DNA of 64,000 nucleotides, from NCBI GenBank assembly GCA_964036045.1, contig OZ038381.1, positions 151,174,352 to 151,238,351 on the forward strand, given 5' to 3'. The DNA is from Eutreptiella sp. 'Long Island Sound 2002' (taxonomy: Eukaryota; Euglenozoa; Euglenophyceae; Eutreptiales; Eutreptiaceae). Shown one piece after another: positions 12,401 to 25,188 of the stretch; within the stretch, counting starts at the first letter, position 1; every line of letters begins with the position of its first letter. The position numbers were made by a program, and so were the translations under genes. The notes under the pieces were generated by a model. It was not told where the DNA came from. It saw only the letters and a list, made by a program, of their open reading frames with translations, and made no database searches.

Positions 12401-14045
12401 GGCCCACATGGGTTTGCCGAACAATTAGCTTTTTACCTATCAGGTCATCATTTGGTGGCGGTGTAAGTAACTATGATCCCATGGGGAGCCTTGTGGCACC
12501 AGTTAGGCCGCCATAGTGGTGCCCATTTGCACCTAAAAGCATTATTTTGGGCCGTTTTGCACTACGGTCGGCGAAATCACTTTGAAGAGTGGTTGTTAGA
12601 TCAAGCGCGGGCACGGGCGTCGTATGCCCCCCCTTTTGGGGGTCATTCGCATAGCATACCCCAAGGCATGATATTTGATGTCCAGCTCCTTGTAAAATCA
12701 TTATTTTGCCAAATAAGATAATCCCCCAATGGATTTTTTGATTCTGAGGCCTCTATCCCCTGAAACTGATTATCACTTTTGGGGGGGGGGTCAAAAATTC
12801 TATTGCCTTCGGCAAGTCCACCTCGCAGAGAATCTACCCCAAGTAACACACACACAAAGTAGGGAAAAAACCGACATAAATACGGCCTAAAACATGCCTT
12901 ACATAGCTTGGATGGTCATTTTGAGTGATCACGATATCAAAAAAGTAAGTTTCCAAAACTTCGATTTTTGAGCTGCCCAGGGTGAAAAACTGCATAAGCA
13001 GGTTGTGTACCCATCCCTTGGGAGACCCCCCCCCCCCATGCGCCCAATACCCAAATAGGGAAAAAACGACATAAATACGGCCTAAAACATGCTTTACATA
13101 CCTTGGATGGTCAATTTAGGTGATCACGATATCAAAAAAGTAAGTAAGTTTCAAAAACTTCGATTTTTGAGCTGCCCAGGGTGAAAAACAGCACAAGCAG
13201 GTTGTGTACCCATCCCTTAGGAGCCCCCCCCCCCCCCCGTGCTCCCAATACCCAAATAGGGTGAAAAACACGTAAATACGGCCTAAAACATGCTTTACAT
13301 ACCTTGGATGGTCATTTTAGGTGATCATGGTATCAAAAAAAAAAGTTTCGAAAACCCAAGGTGAAAAACTGCACAAGCAGGTTGTGTATAAGCCCATTCA
13401 CTAGGCCATTATTGGTGGAAACAGCCATTTGGCGTCTTTGACACGGGCATTTGGCCGGCCCTCGGCAAGGCTACAAACTGCAAAAAATGTTCTTTCGTAT
13501 CCTAGTAGGCATATAGTGTCACAACATCCCCACTCACACCCCTCACAGAGGGTAGCACGGGGTCACCGAGGTCGCCAAAACCGCCAACATAGCAAAAATG
13601 GCTAAAAAGTGCATAAACTGCATGAGCGCTCGTCCCACTCCACCCCATACAAACCCCATGGAGTCGGGACCTGGAAACACTTTTCCGGCTCAAAATTGAA
13701 AAAAACCAAAAGATTCATGATTTTCGACCCAAAAACAGGGGGGGTCATTTTTTCGACATTTTTGAACCCCCACCCCCCACACCTCCCTCAAAAACTCAAA
13801 AAAGTGGGTTCCAGTTTGGGGGGGGGTCAGGGGGGTCTGGACGAAAAACTCATTGGGGGATGCGGTCATTGGACAAAATAATGTTGTTACAAGGGGTTAA
13901 ACTAACAATTGAACCCCTTGGGGTAGGGTACACGAATAGGCCCAAAAAGGTCCAAAATGGGGGGTATGTGGCGTTTTCCCCTATATACGCCTGCTTGGCT
14001 TTGATCCAACAACCTCTGCAAGGTAATTGGTGCTTAGAAGGGTTT
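9462..14045 (+). other. Start of a presumed 15.6-kb intron; no gene seen
   Basis: No supported gene lies in these 4.6 kb. The stretch has many G or C homopolymer runs (near 11191, 11791, 11920, 12030, 12780, 13027, 13207), two copies of a GCGCGCGCTGTGC tract (10040 and 10288) and the 200-bp tandem repeat listed separately. Open frames are short and lack motifs. Confidence 0.4.
12860..13390. repeat. Tandem repeat, about 200-bp unit, 2.7 copies
   Basis: Three successive copies start at about 12860, 13058 and 13259. Each carries GGGAAAAAACGACATAAATACGGCC, AACATGCTTTACATA, TGGATGGTCATTTTAGGTGATCA, then GGTGAAAAACTGCA and GCAGGTTGTGTAC. Copies one and two end in a poly-C run of variable length followed by CCAATACCCAAATAGGG; the third is cut short. 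The copies are close to identical apart from small indels. No coding frame is kept. Confidence 0.9.
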
Positions 14046-15049
14046 AACCCTAATCAAGACTGAATATTGGGACCGAGCTGGTGGGGGAGGGAACATCAGA
14101 TATGACTGGTGAGGGACAACAAGAATGATTCACACATTGATGGCTCTTGACAAAGTGAAATCAGCTTGCAAGTGAACCCCATCACCACAAGGCCCACTTT
14201 CAAGGCTTTTTGGACTTCTAAGGGACCAAAATGCCCCAAAATGGGCTCAAAATGGGCTCATTTCACCCGTTTGTGCACCCCAAATGGTCGAGGATGAGGT
14301 TTGGAAAAGTGCGTTTTTGACCCATTTTTGGTTCCAAAACATCGCATCTTCAAGGCATTTTGGGATTTTTGGAGGACCAAAATGGGCCACCACAAGCTCA
14401 AAACGGTCCAAAAACACTTGGTTTAGCGTCGCACATGGTGGAGGATCATTTTTGAGAAAAGTCATCTTTTTGCCCCTACTGGACCCTGTTGACCCATTTG
14501 GGCACCCACCTGTTTGGGCTTGAGCTTGCAGCTTGCCGCAGCCTAGTGAGCCTAGGTATTGGGGTCTAGGCGTCCGTTCGGGCAATTCTAAGGGGTGGAA
14601 ACCACAAAAGTGGGGGGTTGCGGGTGGAGTAGGTGCCCTTGGAATTGCATTTTGAGCCATGTAGCCAAAGATATGGCCTATTCTTGGTTTGTGGTTGTCG
14701 GCATTTGGAGCTTCTGGGGGCCATTTTGGGCCGTTTCCGGGACATATCATGGAGTTAGAGGGCCGCAAAGAGCTCATTGACACGGGGAAATCAAGCCGCA
14801 CGTGGAGTGTACCCACTGTTTCCCTCTTTTGGCCGTTTTGAATGTGTTCCAGGGCTTTTTTGGCCCTAAACTGCAGTTTTTGAAACTGAGGTCCGCCACT
14901 TGCGAATCCCATTCCCGGCCGCCACCGTTGAGTTTCTTGCTCAAATTTTGTGTGATTTTACTTCACACTCATAGGTATCATGCACCAAAATTTGAGCCGA
15001 ATCTGAAGCACCATGACGGAATTCTGATTTGTCCCCATTCCGCGTGTGC

Positions 15050-15100
<51 letters not shown>

Positions 15101-16193
15101 GCTAAACCTGGTAGGTCCACCCTAGACACTAAAAAGGGTCATAAAACCAAGACCGGTTCCACTAGCTCGGTGACCTCAACCCTAATCAAGACTGAATATT
15201 GGGACCGAGCTGGTGGGGGAGGGAACATCAGCTATGACTAGTGAGGGATATCAAGAATGATTCACACATTGATGGCTCTTGACAAAGTGAAATCAGCTTG
15301 CAAGTGAACCCCATCACCACGAGGCCCACTTTCAAGGCTTTTTGGATTTCTAAGGGACCAAAATGCCCCAAAATGGGCTCAAAATGGGCTCATTTCACCC
15401 GTTTGTGCACCCTAAATGGTCTAGGATGAGGTTTGGAAAAATGCGTTTTTGACCCATTTTTGACCCATTTTTGGCCCCAAAAAAGCCCATTTTCAAGGCA
15501 TTTTGGGATTTTTGGAGGACCAAAATGGGCCACCACAAGCTCAAAACAGTCCAAAAACACTTGGTTTAGCGTCGCACATGGTCGAGGATCATTTTTGAGA
15601 AAAGTCATCTTTTTGCCCCTACTGGACCCTGTTGACCCATTTGGGCACCCACCTGTTTGGGCTTGAGCTTGCAGCTTGCCGCAGCCTAGTGGGCCTAGGT
15701 ATTGGGGTCTAGGCGTCCGTTTGGGCAATTCTGAGGGGTGGAAACCACAAAAAGTGGGGGGTTGCGGGTGGAGTAGGTGCCCTCGGAATTGCATTTTGAG
15801 CCATGTAGCCAAAGATATGGCCTATTCTTGGTTTGTGGTTGTCGGCATTTGGAGCTTCTGGGGGCCTTTTTGGGCCGTTTCCGGGACATATCATGGAGTT
15901 AGAGGGCCGCAAAGAGCTCATTGACACGGGGAAATCAAGCCGCATGTGGAGTGTACCCACTGTTTCCCTCTTCTGGCCGTTTTGAATGTGTTCCAGGGCT
16001 TTTTTGGCCCTAAACTGCAGTTTTTGAAACTGAGGTCCGCCACTTGCGAATCCCATTCCCGGCCGCCACCGTTGAGTTTCTTGCTCAAATTTTGTGTGAT
16101 TTTACTTCACACTCATAGGTATCATGCACCAAAATTTGAGCCGAATCTGAAGCACCACAACGGAATTCTGATTTGTCCCCATTCCGCGTGTGC

Positions 16194-16236
<43 letters not shown>

Positions 16237-18554
16237 AGCTTGCTTGCTTGCTGCTAAACCTGGTAGGTCCACCCTAGACACTAAAAAGGGTCATAAAACC
16301 AAGACCGGTTCCACTAGCTCGGTGACCTCAACCCTAATCAAGACTGAATATTGGGACCGAGCTGGTGGGGGAGGGAACATCAGCTATGACTAGTGAGGGA
16401 TATCAAGAATGATTCACACATTGATGGCTCTTGACAAAGTGAAATCAGCTTGCAAGTGAACCCCATCACCACGAGGCCCACTTTCAAGGCTTTTTGGATT
16501 TCTAAGGGACCAAAATGCCCCAAAATGGGCTCAAAATGGGCTCATTTCACCCGTTTGTGCACCCCAAATGGTCTAGGATGAGGTTTGGAAAAGTGCGTTT
16601 TTGACCCATTTTTGACCCATTTTTGGCCCCAAAAAAGCCCATTTTCAAGGCATTTTGGGATTTTTGGAGGACCAAAATGGGCCACCACAAGCTCAAAACG
16701 GTCCAAAAACACTTGGTTTAGCGTCGCACATGGTCGAGGATCATTTTTGAGAAAAGTCATCTTTTTGCCCCTACTGGACCCTGTTGACCCATTTGGGCAC
16801 CCACCTGTTTGGGCTTGAGCTTGCAGCTTGCCGCAGCCTAGTGAGCCTAGGTATTGGGGTCTAGGCGTCCATTTGGGCAATTCTGAGGGGTGGAAACCAC
16901 AAAAAGTGGGGGGTTGCGGGTGGAGTAGGTGCCCTCGGAATTGCATTTTGAGCCATGTAGCCAAAGATATGGCCTATTCTTGGTTTGTGGTTGTCGGCAT
17001 TTGGAGCTTCTGGGGGCCTTTTTGGGCCGTTTCCGGGACATATCATGGAGTTAGAGGGCCGCAAGCAGCTCATTGGCACGGGGAAATCAAGCCGCACGTG
17101 GAGTGTACCCACCGTTTCCCTTTGTTTGGCCGTTTTGAATGTGTTCCAGGGCTTTTTTGGCCCCAAACTGCAGGTCTTGAAACTGAGGTCCGCCACTTGT
17201 GAATCCCGTTCCCAGCCGCCACCGTTGAGTTTCTTGCTCAAACTTTGTGTGATTGTACTTCACACCCATAGGTATCATGCACCAAAATTTCAACCAAATC
17301 CAAAGCACCACGACGGAGTTCTGATTTTTCCCCACTTCGTGCGTGCTGCTTGCTTGCTGCTTGCAGCTACAGCTGGTAGGTCCACCCTAGACACTAAAAA
17401 GGGTCATAAAACCAAGACCGGTTCCACCAGCTCGGTGACCTCAACCCTAATCAAGACCGAATATTGGGACCGAGCTGGTAAGGGAGGGAACATCAGCTAT
17501 GACTAGTGAGGGACAACAAGAATGATTCACACATTGATGGCTCTTGACAAAGTGAAATCAGCTTGCAAGTGAACCCCATCACCACGAGGCCCACTTTCAA
17601 GGCTTTTTGGATTTCTAAGGGACCAAAATGCCCCAAAATGGGCTCAAAATGGGCTCATTTCACCCGTTTGTGCACCCTAAATGGTCTAGGATGAGGTTTG
17701 GAAAAGTGCGTTTTTGACCCATTGGTGACCCATTTTTGGCCCCAAAAAAGCCCATTTTCAAGGCATTTGGGGATTTTTGGAGGACCAAAATGGGCCACCA
17801 CAAGCTCAAAACGGTCCAAAAACACTTGGTTTAGCGTCGCACATGGTCGAGGATCATTTTTGAGAAAAGTCATCTTTTTGCCCCTACTGGACCCTGTTGA
17901 CCCATTTGGGCACCCACCTGTTTGGGCTTGAGCTTGCAGCTTGCCGCAGCCTAGTGGGCCTAGGTATTGGGGTCTAGGCGTCCGTTTGGGCAATTTTGAG
18001 TGGTGGAAACCACAAAAAGTGGGGGGTTGGCGGTGGAGTAGGTGCCCTTGGAATCGCATTTTGAGCCATGTAGCCAAGGATATGGCCTATTCTTGGTTTG
18101 TGGTTGTCGGCATTTGGAGCTTCTGGGGGCCATTTTGGGCCGTTTCCGGGACATATCATGGAGTTAGAGGGCCGCAAGCAGCTCATTGACACGTGGAAGT
18201 CAAGCCGCGCGTGGGGTGTACCCACCGTTTCTCTTTGTTTGGCCGTTTTCAATGGGTTTGAGGGCTTTTTTGGCCCTAAACTGCAGTTTTTGAAACTGAG
18301 GTCCGCCACTTGTGAATCCCATTCCCGGCCGCCACCGTTGAGTTTCTTGCTCAAATTTTGTGTGATTGTACTTCACACCCATAGGTATCATGCACCAAAA
18401 TTTCAACCAAATCCAAAGCACCACGACGGAAACCTGATTTTTCCCCACTTCGTGCGTGCTGCTTGCTTGCTTGCTGCTTGCTGCTACAGCTGGTAGGTCC
18501 ACCCTAGACACTAAAAAGGGTTATAAAACCAAGACCGGTTCCACCAGCTCGGTG

Positions 18555-19047
18555 ACCCCAATCAAGACTGAATATTGGGACCGAGCTGGTGGGGGAGGGA
18601 ACATTACATATGACTAGTGAGGGACATCAAGAATGATTCACACATTGATGGCTCTTGACAAAGTGAAATCAGCTTGCAAGTGAACCCCATCACCATGAGG
18701 CCCACTTTCAAGGCTTTTTGGACTTGTGAGGGGCCAAAATGCCCCAAAATGGGCTCAAAACAGGCTCATTTCACCCGTTTGTGCACCCTAAATGGTCTAG
18801 GATGAGGTTTGGAAAAATGCGTTTTTGACCCATTGTTGACCCATCTTTGGTCCCAAAACATCGCGTCTTCAAGGCATTTTGGGATTTTCAGAGGACCAAA
18901 ATGGCCCACCCCAAGCTCAAAACAGTCCAAAAACACTGGTTTTAGCATCACACATGGTCTAGGATCATTTTAGAGAAAAGTCAATTTTTTTGCCCCTTTT
19001 AGACCCTGTTGACCCATTTGGGCACCCACCTGTTTGGGCTTGAGCTT
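18555..19047 (+). repeat. Truncated fifth unit of the array (recombinant junction)
   Basis: This unit runs from its normal start to TTTGGGCTTGAGCTT and is then joined directly to ACACCAATGAGTCACACATCG of the next unit, which itself lacks the first 50-60 bp. The next unit's start is of the variant type (ACACCAATGAGT...GAAGGCCGTTGA) seen also at 21357 and 28775, whereas most array units have ACAACAAGAATGATTCAC. The junction therefore looks like unequal exchange between two subtypes. Confidence 0.8.
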
Positions 19048-21174
19048 ACACCAATGAGTCACACATCGAAGGCCGTTGATAGAGTGGAATCACCTTGCAA
19101 GTGAACCCCATCACCACAAGGCCCACTTTCAAGGTCTTTTTGGACTTCTGAGGGACCAAAATGCCCCAAAATGGGCTCAAAATGGGCTCATTTCACCCGT
19201 TTGTGCACCCTAAATGGTCTAGGATGAGGTTTGGAAAAATGCGTTTTTGACCCATTTTTGACCCAATTTTGTTCCCAAAACATCGCGTCTTCAAGGCATT
19301 TTGGGATTTTTGGAGGACCAAAATGGGCCACCACAAGCTCAAAACGGTCCAAAAACACTTGGTTTAGCGTCGCACATGGTGGAGGATCATTTTTGAGAAA
19401 AGTCATCTTTTTGCCCCTACTGGACCCTGTTGACCCATTTGGGCACCCCCACCTGTTTGGGCTTGAGCTTGCAGCTTGCCGCAGCCTGCTAGGGCTATGT
19501 ATGGGGGTCTAGGCGTCCGTTTGGGCAATTTTGAGGGGTGGAAACCACAAAAGTGGGGGGTTGCGGGTGGAGTAGGTGCCCTCGGAATTGCGTTTTGAGC
19601 CATGTAGCCAAAGATATGGCCCGTTCTTGGTTTGTGGCTGTTGCCAACCAATCCGCACAAAATTTGGGGCTTATGGGGGTCTTTTTGGGCCGTTTCCGGG
19701 ACATATGGTGGAGTTAGAGGGCCGCAAAGAGCTCGTTGACACGGGGAAGTCAAGCCGCACGTTGAGTGTACCCACCGTTTCCCTCTTCTGGCCGTTTTGA
19801 ATGTGTTCCAGGGCTTCTTTGGCCCAAAAATGGCCGTTTTTGGCTCTAAACTGCAGCTTTTGAAACTGAGGTCCGCCACTTGCGACAGCTGTTCATAGCC
19901 GCCAGCGTTGAGTTTCTGGCTCATACTTTGTAGGGTTGTCCCTCACACCCATAGGTATCATCCACCAAATTTTCAGCCGAATGTGAAGCACCACAACGGA
20001 GTTCTGATTTGTCCCCATTTCGCGCGTGCTGCTTGCTTGCTTGCTGCTTGCTTGCTGCTTGCTGCTTGCTGCTGCTTGCTGCTGCTAAACCTGGTAGGTC
20101 CACCCTAGACACTAAAAAGGGTTATAAAACCAAGACTGGTTCCACCAGCTCGGTGACCCTAACCCTAATCAAGACTGAATATTGGGACCAAGCTGGTGGG
20201 GGAGGGAACATCAGATATGACTGGTGAGGGACAACAAGAATGATTCACACATTGATGGCTCTTGACAAAGTGAAATCAGCTTGCAAGTGAACCCCATCAC
20301 CACGAGGCCCACTTTCAAGGCTTTTTGGACTTCTGAGGGACCAAAATGCCCCAAAATGGGCTCAAAATGGGCTCATTTCACCCGTTTGTGCACCCTAAAT
20401 GGTCTAGGATGAGGTTTGGAAAAATGCGTTTTTGACCCATTTTTGACCCAATTTTGGTCCCAAAACATCGCGTCTTCAAGGCATTTTGGGATTTTTGGAG
20501 GACCAAAATGGGCCACCACAAGCTCAAAACGGTCCAAAAACACTTGGTTTAGCGTCGCACATGGTCGAGGATCATTTTTGAGAAAAGTCATCTTTTTGCC
20601 CCTACTGGACCCTGTTGACCCATTTGGGCACCCACCTGTTTGGGCTTGAGCTTGCAGCTTGCCGCAGCCTAGTGGGCCTAGGTATTGGGGTCTAGGCGTC
20701 CGTTTGGGCAATTCTAAGGGGTGGAAACCACAAAAAGTGGGGGGTTGCGGGTGGAGTAGGTGCCCTCGGAATTGCATTTTGAGCCATGTAGCCAAAGATA
20801 TGGCCTATTCTTGGTTTGTGGTTGTCGGCATTTGGAGCTTCTGGGGGCTTTTTTGGGCAGTTTCCGGGACATATCATGGAGTTAGAGGGCGGCAAGCCGC
20901 TCATTGACACGGGGAAGTCAAGCCGCACATAGAGTGTACCCACCATTTCCCTTTGTTTGGCCGTTTTGAATGTGTTCCAGGGCTTTTTTGGCCCTAAACT
21001 GCAGTTTTTGAAACTGAGGTCCGCCACTTGTGAATCCCATTCCCGGCCGCCACCGTTGAGTTTCTTGCTCAAATTTTGTGTGATTGTACTTCACACCCAT
21101 AGGTATCATGCACCAAAATTTCAACCAAATCCAAAGCACCACGACTGAATTCTGATTTTTCCCCACTTCGTGCG

Positions 21175-21217
<43 letters not shown>

Positions 21218-23482
21218 GCTAAACCTGGTAGGTCCACCCTAGACACTAAAAAGGGTTATAAAACCAAGACTGGTTCCACCAGCTCGGTGACCCTAATCAA
21301 GACTGAATATTGGGACAGCTAGTGGGGGAGGGAACATTAGATATGCATGGGGAGGGACACCAATGAGTTACACATTGAAGGCCGTTGACAGGGTGGAATC
21401 AGCTTGCAAGTGATCCCCTTCACCACAAGGCCCACTTTCAAGGCTTTTGTGGACTTGTGAGGGGCCAAAATGCCCCAAAATGGGCTCAAAATAGGCTCAT
21501 TTCACCCGTTTGTGCACCCTAAATGGTCTGGGATGAGGTTTGGAAAAATGCGTTTTTGACCCATTTTTGACCCATTTTTGGCCCCAAAAAAGCCCATTTT
21601 CAAGGCATTTTGGGATTTTTGGAGGACCAAAATGGGCCACCCCAAGCTCAAAACAGTCCAAAAACACTTGGTTTAGCGTCGCACATGGTCTAGGATCATT
21701 TTTGAGAAAAGTCATTTTTCTGCCCCTATTGGACCCTGTTGACCCATTTGGGCACCCACCTGTTTGGGCTTGAGCTTGCAGCTTGCCGCAGCCTAGTGGG
21801 CTTGGGTACGGGGGTCTAGGCGTCCGTTTGGGCAATTTTGAGGGGTGGAAACCACAAAACGAGGGGGGTTGCGGGTGGATTAGGTGCCCTCGGAATCGCG
21901 TTTTGAGCCATGTAGCCAAAGATATGGCCTATTCTTGGTTTGTGGCTGTCGCTAGCCAATCTGCACAAAATTTGGGGCTTGTGGGGGCCTTTTTGGGCCG
22001 TTTCCGGGACATATGGTGGAGTCAGAGGGCTGCAAATGGCTCGTTGACACAAGAAAGTCAAGCCGCACATGGAGTGCACCCACCCTTTCCCTTTCCTTGG
22101 CCGTTTTGAATGGGTTCTAGGGCTCTTTTGGCCCAAAAATGGCTGCTTTTGGCCCTAAATTGCAGTTTTTGAAACTGAGGTCCGCCACTTGCGACACCCA
22201 TTCCCGGCTGCCACCGTTGAGTTTCTGGCTCAAACTTTGTGTCGTTGTCCCTCACACCCATAGGTATCATCCACTCAAATTTCAGCCGAATGTGAAGCAC
22301 CACGACGGATGTCTGATTTTTCCCCATTTCGCGCGTGCTGCTTGCTGCTTGTTGCTGCTTGCTGCTTGTTGCTGCTGCTTGCTGCTACAGCTGGTAGGTC
22401 CACCCTAGACACTAAAAAGGGTTATAAAACCAAGACTGGTTCCACCAGCTCGGTGACCCTAACCCTAATCAAGACTGAATATTGGGACCGAGCTGGTGGG
22501 GGAGGGAACATCAGCTATGACTAGTGAGGGACAACAAGAATGATTCACACATTGATGGCTCTTGACAAAGTGAAATCAGCTTGCAACTGAACCCCATCAC
22601 CACGAGGCCCACTTTCAAGGCTTTTTGGACTTCTGAGGGACCAAAATGCCCCAAAATGGGCTCAAAATGGGCTCATTTCACCCGTTTGTGCACCCTAAAT
22701 GGTCTAGGATGAGGTTTGGAAAAATGCGTTTTTGACCCATTTTTGGTCCCAAAAAAGCCCATTTTCAAGGCATTTGGGATTTTTGGAGGACCAAAATGGG
22801 CCACCACAAGCTCAAAACGGTCCAAAAACACTTGGTTTAGCGTCGCACATGGTCGAGGATCATTTTTGAGAAAAGTAAGTTTTTTGCCCCTACTGGACCC
22901 TGTTGACCCATTTGGGCACCCACCTGTTTGGGCTTGAGCTTGCAGCTTGCCGCAGCCTAGTGGGCCTAGGTATTGGGGTCTAGGCGTCCATTTGGGCAAT
23001 TCTAAGGGGTGGAAACCACAAAAAGTGGGGGTTGCGGGTGGATTAGGTGCCCTCGGAATTGCATTTTGAGCCATGTAGCCAAAGATATGGCCTATTCTTG
23101 GTTTGTGGTTGTCGGCATTTGGAGCTTCTGGGGGCCTTTTTGGGCCGTTTCCGGAACATATCATGGAGTTAGAGGGCCGCAAGGAGCTCGTTGACACGGG
23201 GAAGTCAAGCCGCACGTTGAGTGTACCCACCGTTTCTTTTCGTTTGGCCGTTTTGGATGTGTTCCAGGGCTGTTTTGGCCCAAAAATGGCTGTTTTTGGC
23301 CCTAAACTGCAGTTCTTGAAACTAAGGTCCGCCACTTGCGAATCCCGTTCCCGGCTGCCACCGTTGAGTTTCTTGCTCAAATTTTGTGTGATTGTACTTC
23401 ACACCCATAGGTATCATGCACCAAAATTCCAGCCGAATCTGAAGCACCATGACGGAGTTCTGATTTTTCCCCATTCCGCGCG

Positions 23483-23529
<47 letters not shown>

Positions 23530-23611
23530 GCTTGCTGCTGCTAAACCTGGTAGGTCCACCCTAGACACTAAAAAGGGTTATAAAACCAAGACTGGTTCCA
23601 CCAACTCGGTG

Positions 23612-23632
23612 ACCCTTAACCCTAACCCTAAC
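23612..23632. repeat. Telomere-type hexamers at the array's right end
   Basis: CCCTTAACCCTAACCCTAACT closes the array, in the same register as the CCCTAA(CCCTAA) found at unit junctions (for example 20155-20166 and 22456-22467). It is interstitial: unrelated sequence follows on its right. Confidence 0.8.
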
Positions 23633-23729
23633 TGTTACTGTCACAACAAGCAGCGGTCAAATGGTAATGCGGCTGACCGCGGATTTACAGGAAGGAGGTT
23701 CCTGGGCGGCCGACCTACGTCAGCGCTGG

Positions 23730-23800
23730 CCGACCAGGGTTCGAAACGCCGACCTACATCACTGCGGTCAGTTTGCTTTACCACTCGACCATTTCTTTTT
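23730..23800 (-). repeat. tRNA-derived (SINE-like) relic
   Basis: On the minus strand an A-box-like TGGTCGAGTGG fits TRGYNNANNNG exactly and is followed after 33 bases by TTTCGAACC, a near-perfect B box. Both fall where a tRNA's internal promoter would be. A clean cloverleaf with paired acceptor ends is not evident, so this looks like a tRNA-derived SINE head or a decayed tRNA gene, not a working tRNA. Confidence 0.4.
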
Positions 23801-25063
23801 CTGCAGTACTTGTACCCCCCACTGCTTGAAGCTGAGTGTGCCACTGAAAAAAAAACCCAAACTGTGTGTTTCTGCCTACCTACCTGCTTGCCCGACTGAC
23901 TGGCTGACTAACTGACTGATTGGCTGACTGTCAGCCTCTCTTCGAGGTGCACTGCCGAAGGCAATAGAATTTGGCATACTGTGACCATCATATGTTGATC
24001 CATACCTAGGTCCTATTCGACTTTTCCTTCCACATTGACCCCCTAACCACTAGCGGGTCCCCGGGTTCTATCTCCGGTACCTATGATCGGCCCTCCTATG
24101 TGGGGGAGAGCTTTTGAAATTCGTTCCCATGAACCCATGCATTTGCAGGTCTCGCTTTGGCTAAGGCAGGGGACTCTACCCGGCAAAGGGACAGTGAGTT
24201 GGGTACTATGCAGCAAATGCTGCCCTGAATAAGCACAATGATGATCTTTTTGCATCACTCTGTGCCGGGTGTACATTGAAGTGGGCGTGGAGGGGGGCCT
24301 TCGAGGCCCCAGAAATAAGAGGGTGGGGGAAAGGTTTGGAAAAGGAGCTTGAAGGTCCATAGCCCCTTTTGTGTGACTTAGTGCACCATTTGAGGGGAGG
24401 TTTGAGGTTCTGACTCATGGATAGATGAGGCAAGAAAGCATAAGGGGGTTTCAACGTTTTTCAATCCATCACCACTGTTGGTGTGAATAGATCTCGTCAC
24501 ACGTATATGTGGCATAGTCCATACAAATCCCAGTTTGCGTTATGACGCTGGGATCCAGCCCTGCACTGAATTGATGGTATCCATTGTCTAGGCCGGATTG
24601 GGGGTGACTGGGTTGGGCTTGGGCATCTGTACTGTTGTTTCAATGGTTAGGAGTGGTAAAGGGCTTGTGGCACGTGCACTATGTCAAGCTAAATACCAAA
24701 CATTCTCAGCGTCACGATAGTCACTGAAACAGGTAGGAATTGGGACTAAGCACAAATGGATTGCATTGGACGAAAACCCGAAATCCTCAGAAGTACATGC
24801 ATCCCAATGGAGAGCCTAAGAGCCAAGTGGCCGGCAGTTGCCTGCCACGAAGCCACATATCACACCTGGAGTGGTGTTTGGACGTTCTTCGGGTCCTGTG
24901 TAAGCTCCGGACCCACGGCGGGCGGGGTTGGGGCTGGGGCTGGGGGGGGCAGAGATGGACCGGTCACCAGGGCTGTGGGTTCACTGCTTGCTCAATGGCC
25001 CTGCTCGAGCCCCAAACCATGCCTAAGACAAACTGCCCACCTGCTTTCGGTCGTACATCCCAG
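23801..25063 (+). other. Rest of presumed large intron; no gene seen
   Basis: The stretch holds a degenerate CTGACTGACTGGCTGACTAAC tetranucleotide tract at 23893-23932 and a T-arm-like GGGTTCTATCTCCGG at 24063-24077. A long open frame begins at 24756, but only its end, after the acceptor at 25063, resembles a known family. Confidence 0.35.
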
Positions 25064-25188
25064 TGACTCCGACATTGTTACGCAAGTCATGACGGAGATA
25101 TGCAAATGGCATCCTGAGGCACTGTGCAGTGACCTGTGCATCGAGTACATGCTTGGCCTCACATATATTGCTCAGTTGGACGCCCCAG
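25064..25188 (+). CDS. Candidate exon, GSAP-like protein (helical C-terminal region)
   Basis: The exon follows acceptor GTACATCCCAG and reads (S)DSDIVTQVMTEICKWHPE... then LCIEYMLGLTYIAQLD, ending CCCCAG/GTATTC. In animal GSAP the helical segment after AALHCALY reads IIQWISENV... then DLIQEFIIASSYW. The alternation of hydrophobic positions and the E-(Y/F)-(M/I)-(L/I) core agree. Two bases carried over from 9461 plus T give serine, so the join across the 15.6-kb gap is in frame. One base remains at the 3' end (phase 1). The next exon was not identified; the text after the donor (SYDEYLDLHLGQ) is a possible read-through alternative. Confidence 0.52.

Larger units (their letters stand above)
14046..23632 (+). 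repeat. Tandem array of nine 1.1-kb units (repeat family A)
   Basis: Units start at 14046, 15178, 16330, 17443, 18555, 19048, 20161, 21290 and 22461. Eight are full or near-full (1112-1171 bp) and the fifth is cut to about 490 bp. Each unit begins (A)ACCCTAATCAAGACTGAATA and TTGGGACCGAGCTGGTGGGG. It contains two roughly 160-bp subrepeats (GTGCACCC.AAATGGTCTAGG..., then GTCGCACATGGTCGAGG...), then GTGGGGGGTTGCGGGTGGA, a variable (GCTT)n/(GCTGCTT)n tract, and ends GGTAGGTCCACCCTAGACAC ... AGCTCGGTGACC. Units look about 90-97 percent alike by eye. Each unit is open for about 140 codons on the minus strand and about 77 on the plus strand, with no known domain. If the GSAP-like exons are real, the whole array lies in one intron. 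Confidence 0.92.

Noticed and set aside
14247-14912. 221-codon minus-strand frame, with 140-codon and 235-codon relatives in other array units
   Set aside because: Present in every unit because the units are nearly identical; shifted or cut in several, no known domain, Trp/Pro/Lys-rich low-complexity text, and both strands are open. A dN/dS test on many copies would be needed to revive it.
15415-15445. Hammerhead-ribozyme-like core (GGATGAGG ... GGAAA) in each family A unit, suggesting a retrozyme
   Set aside because: The CUGANGA core is not present and no flanking stems pair; the resemblance is superficial.
23612-23632. A true chromosome end at the telomere-type hexamers
   Set aside because: Only about three hexamers, flanked on both sides by other sequence; interstitial.
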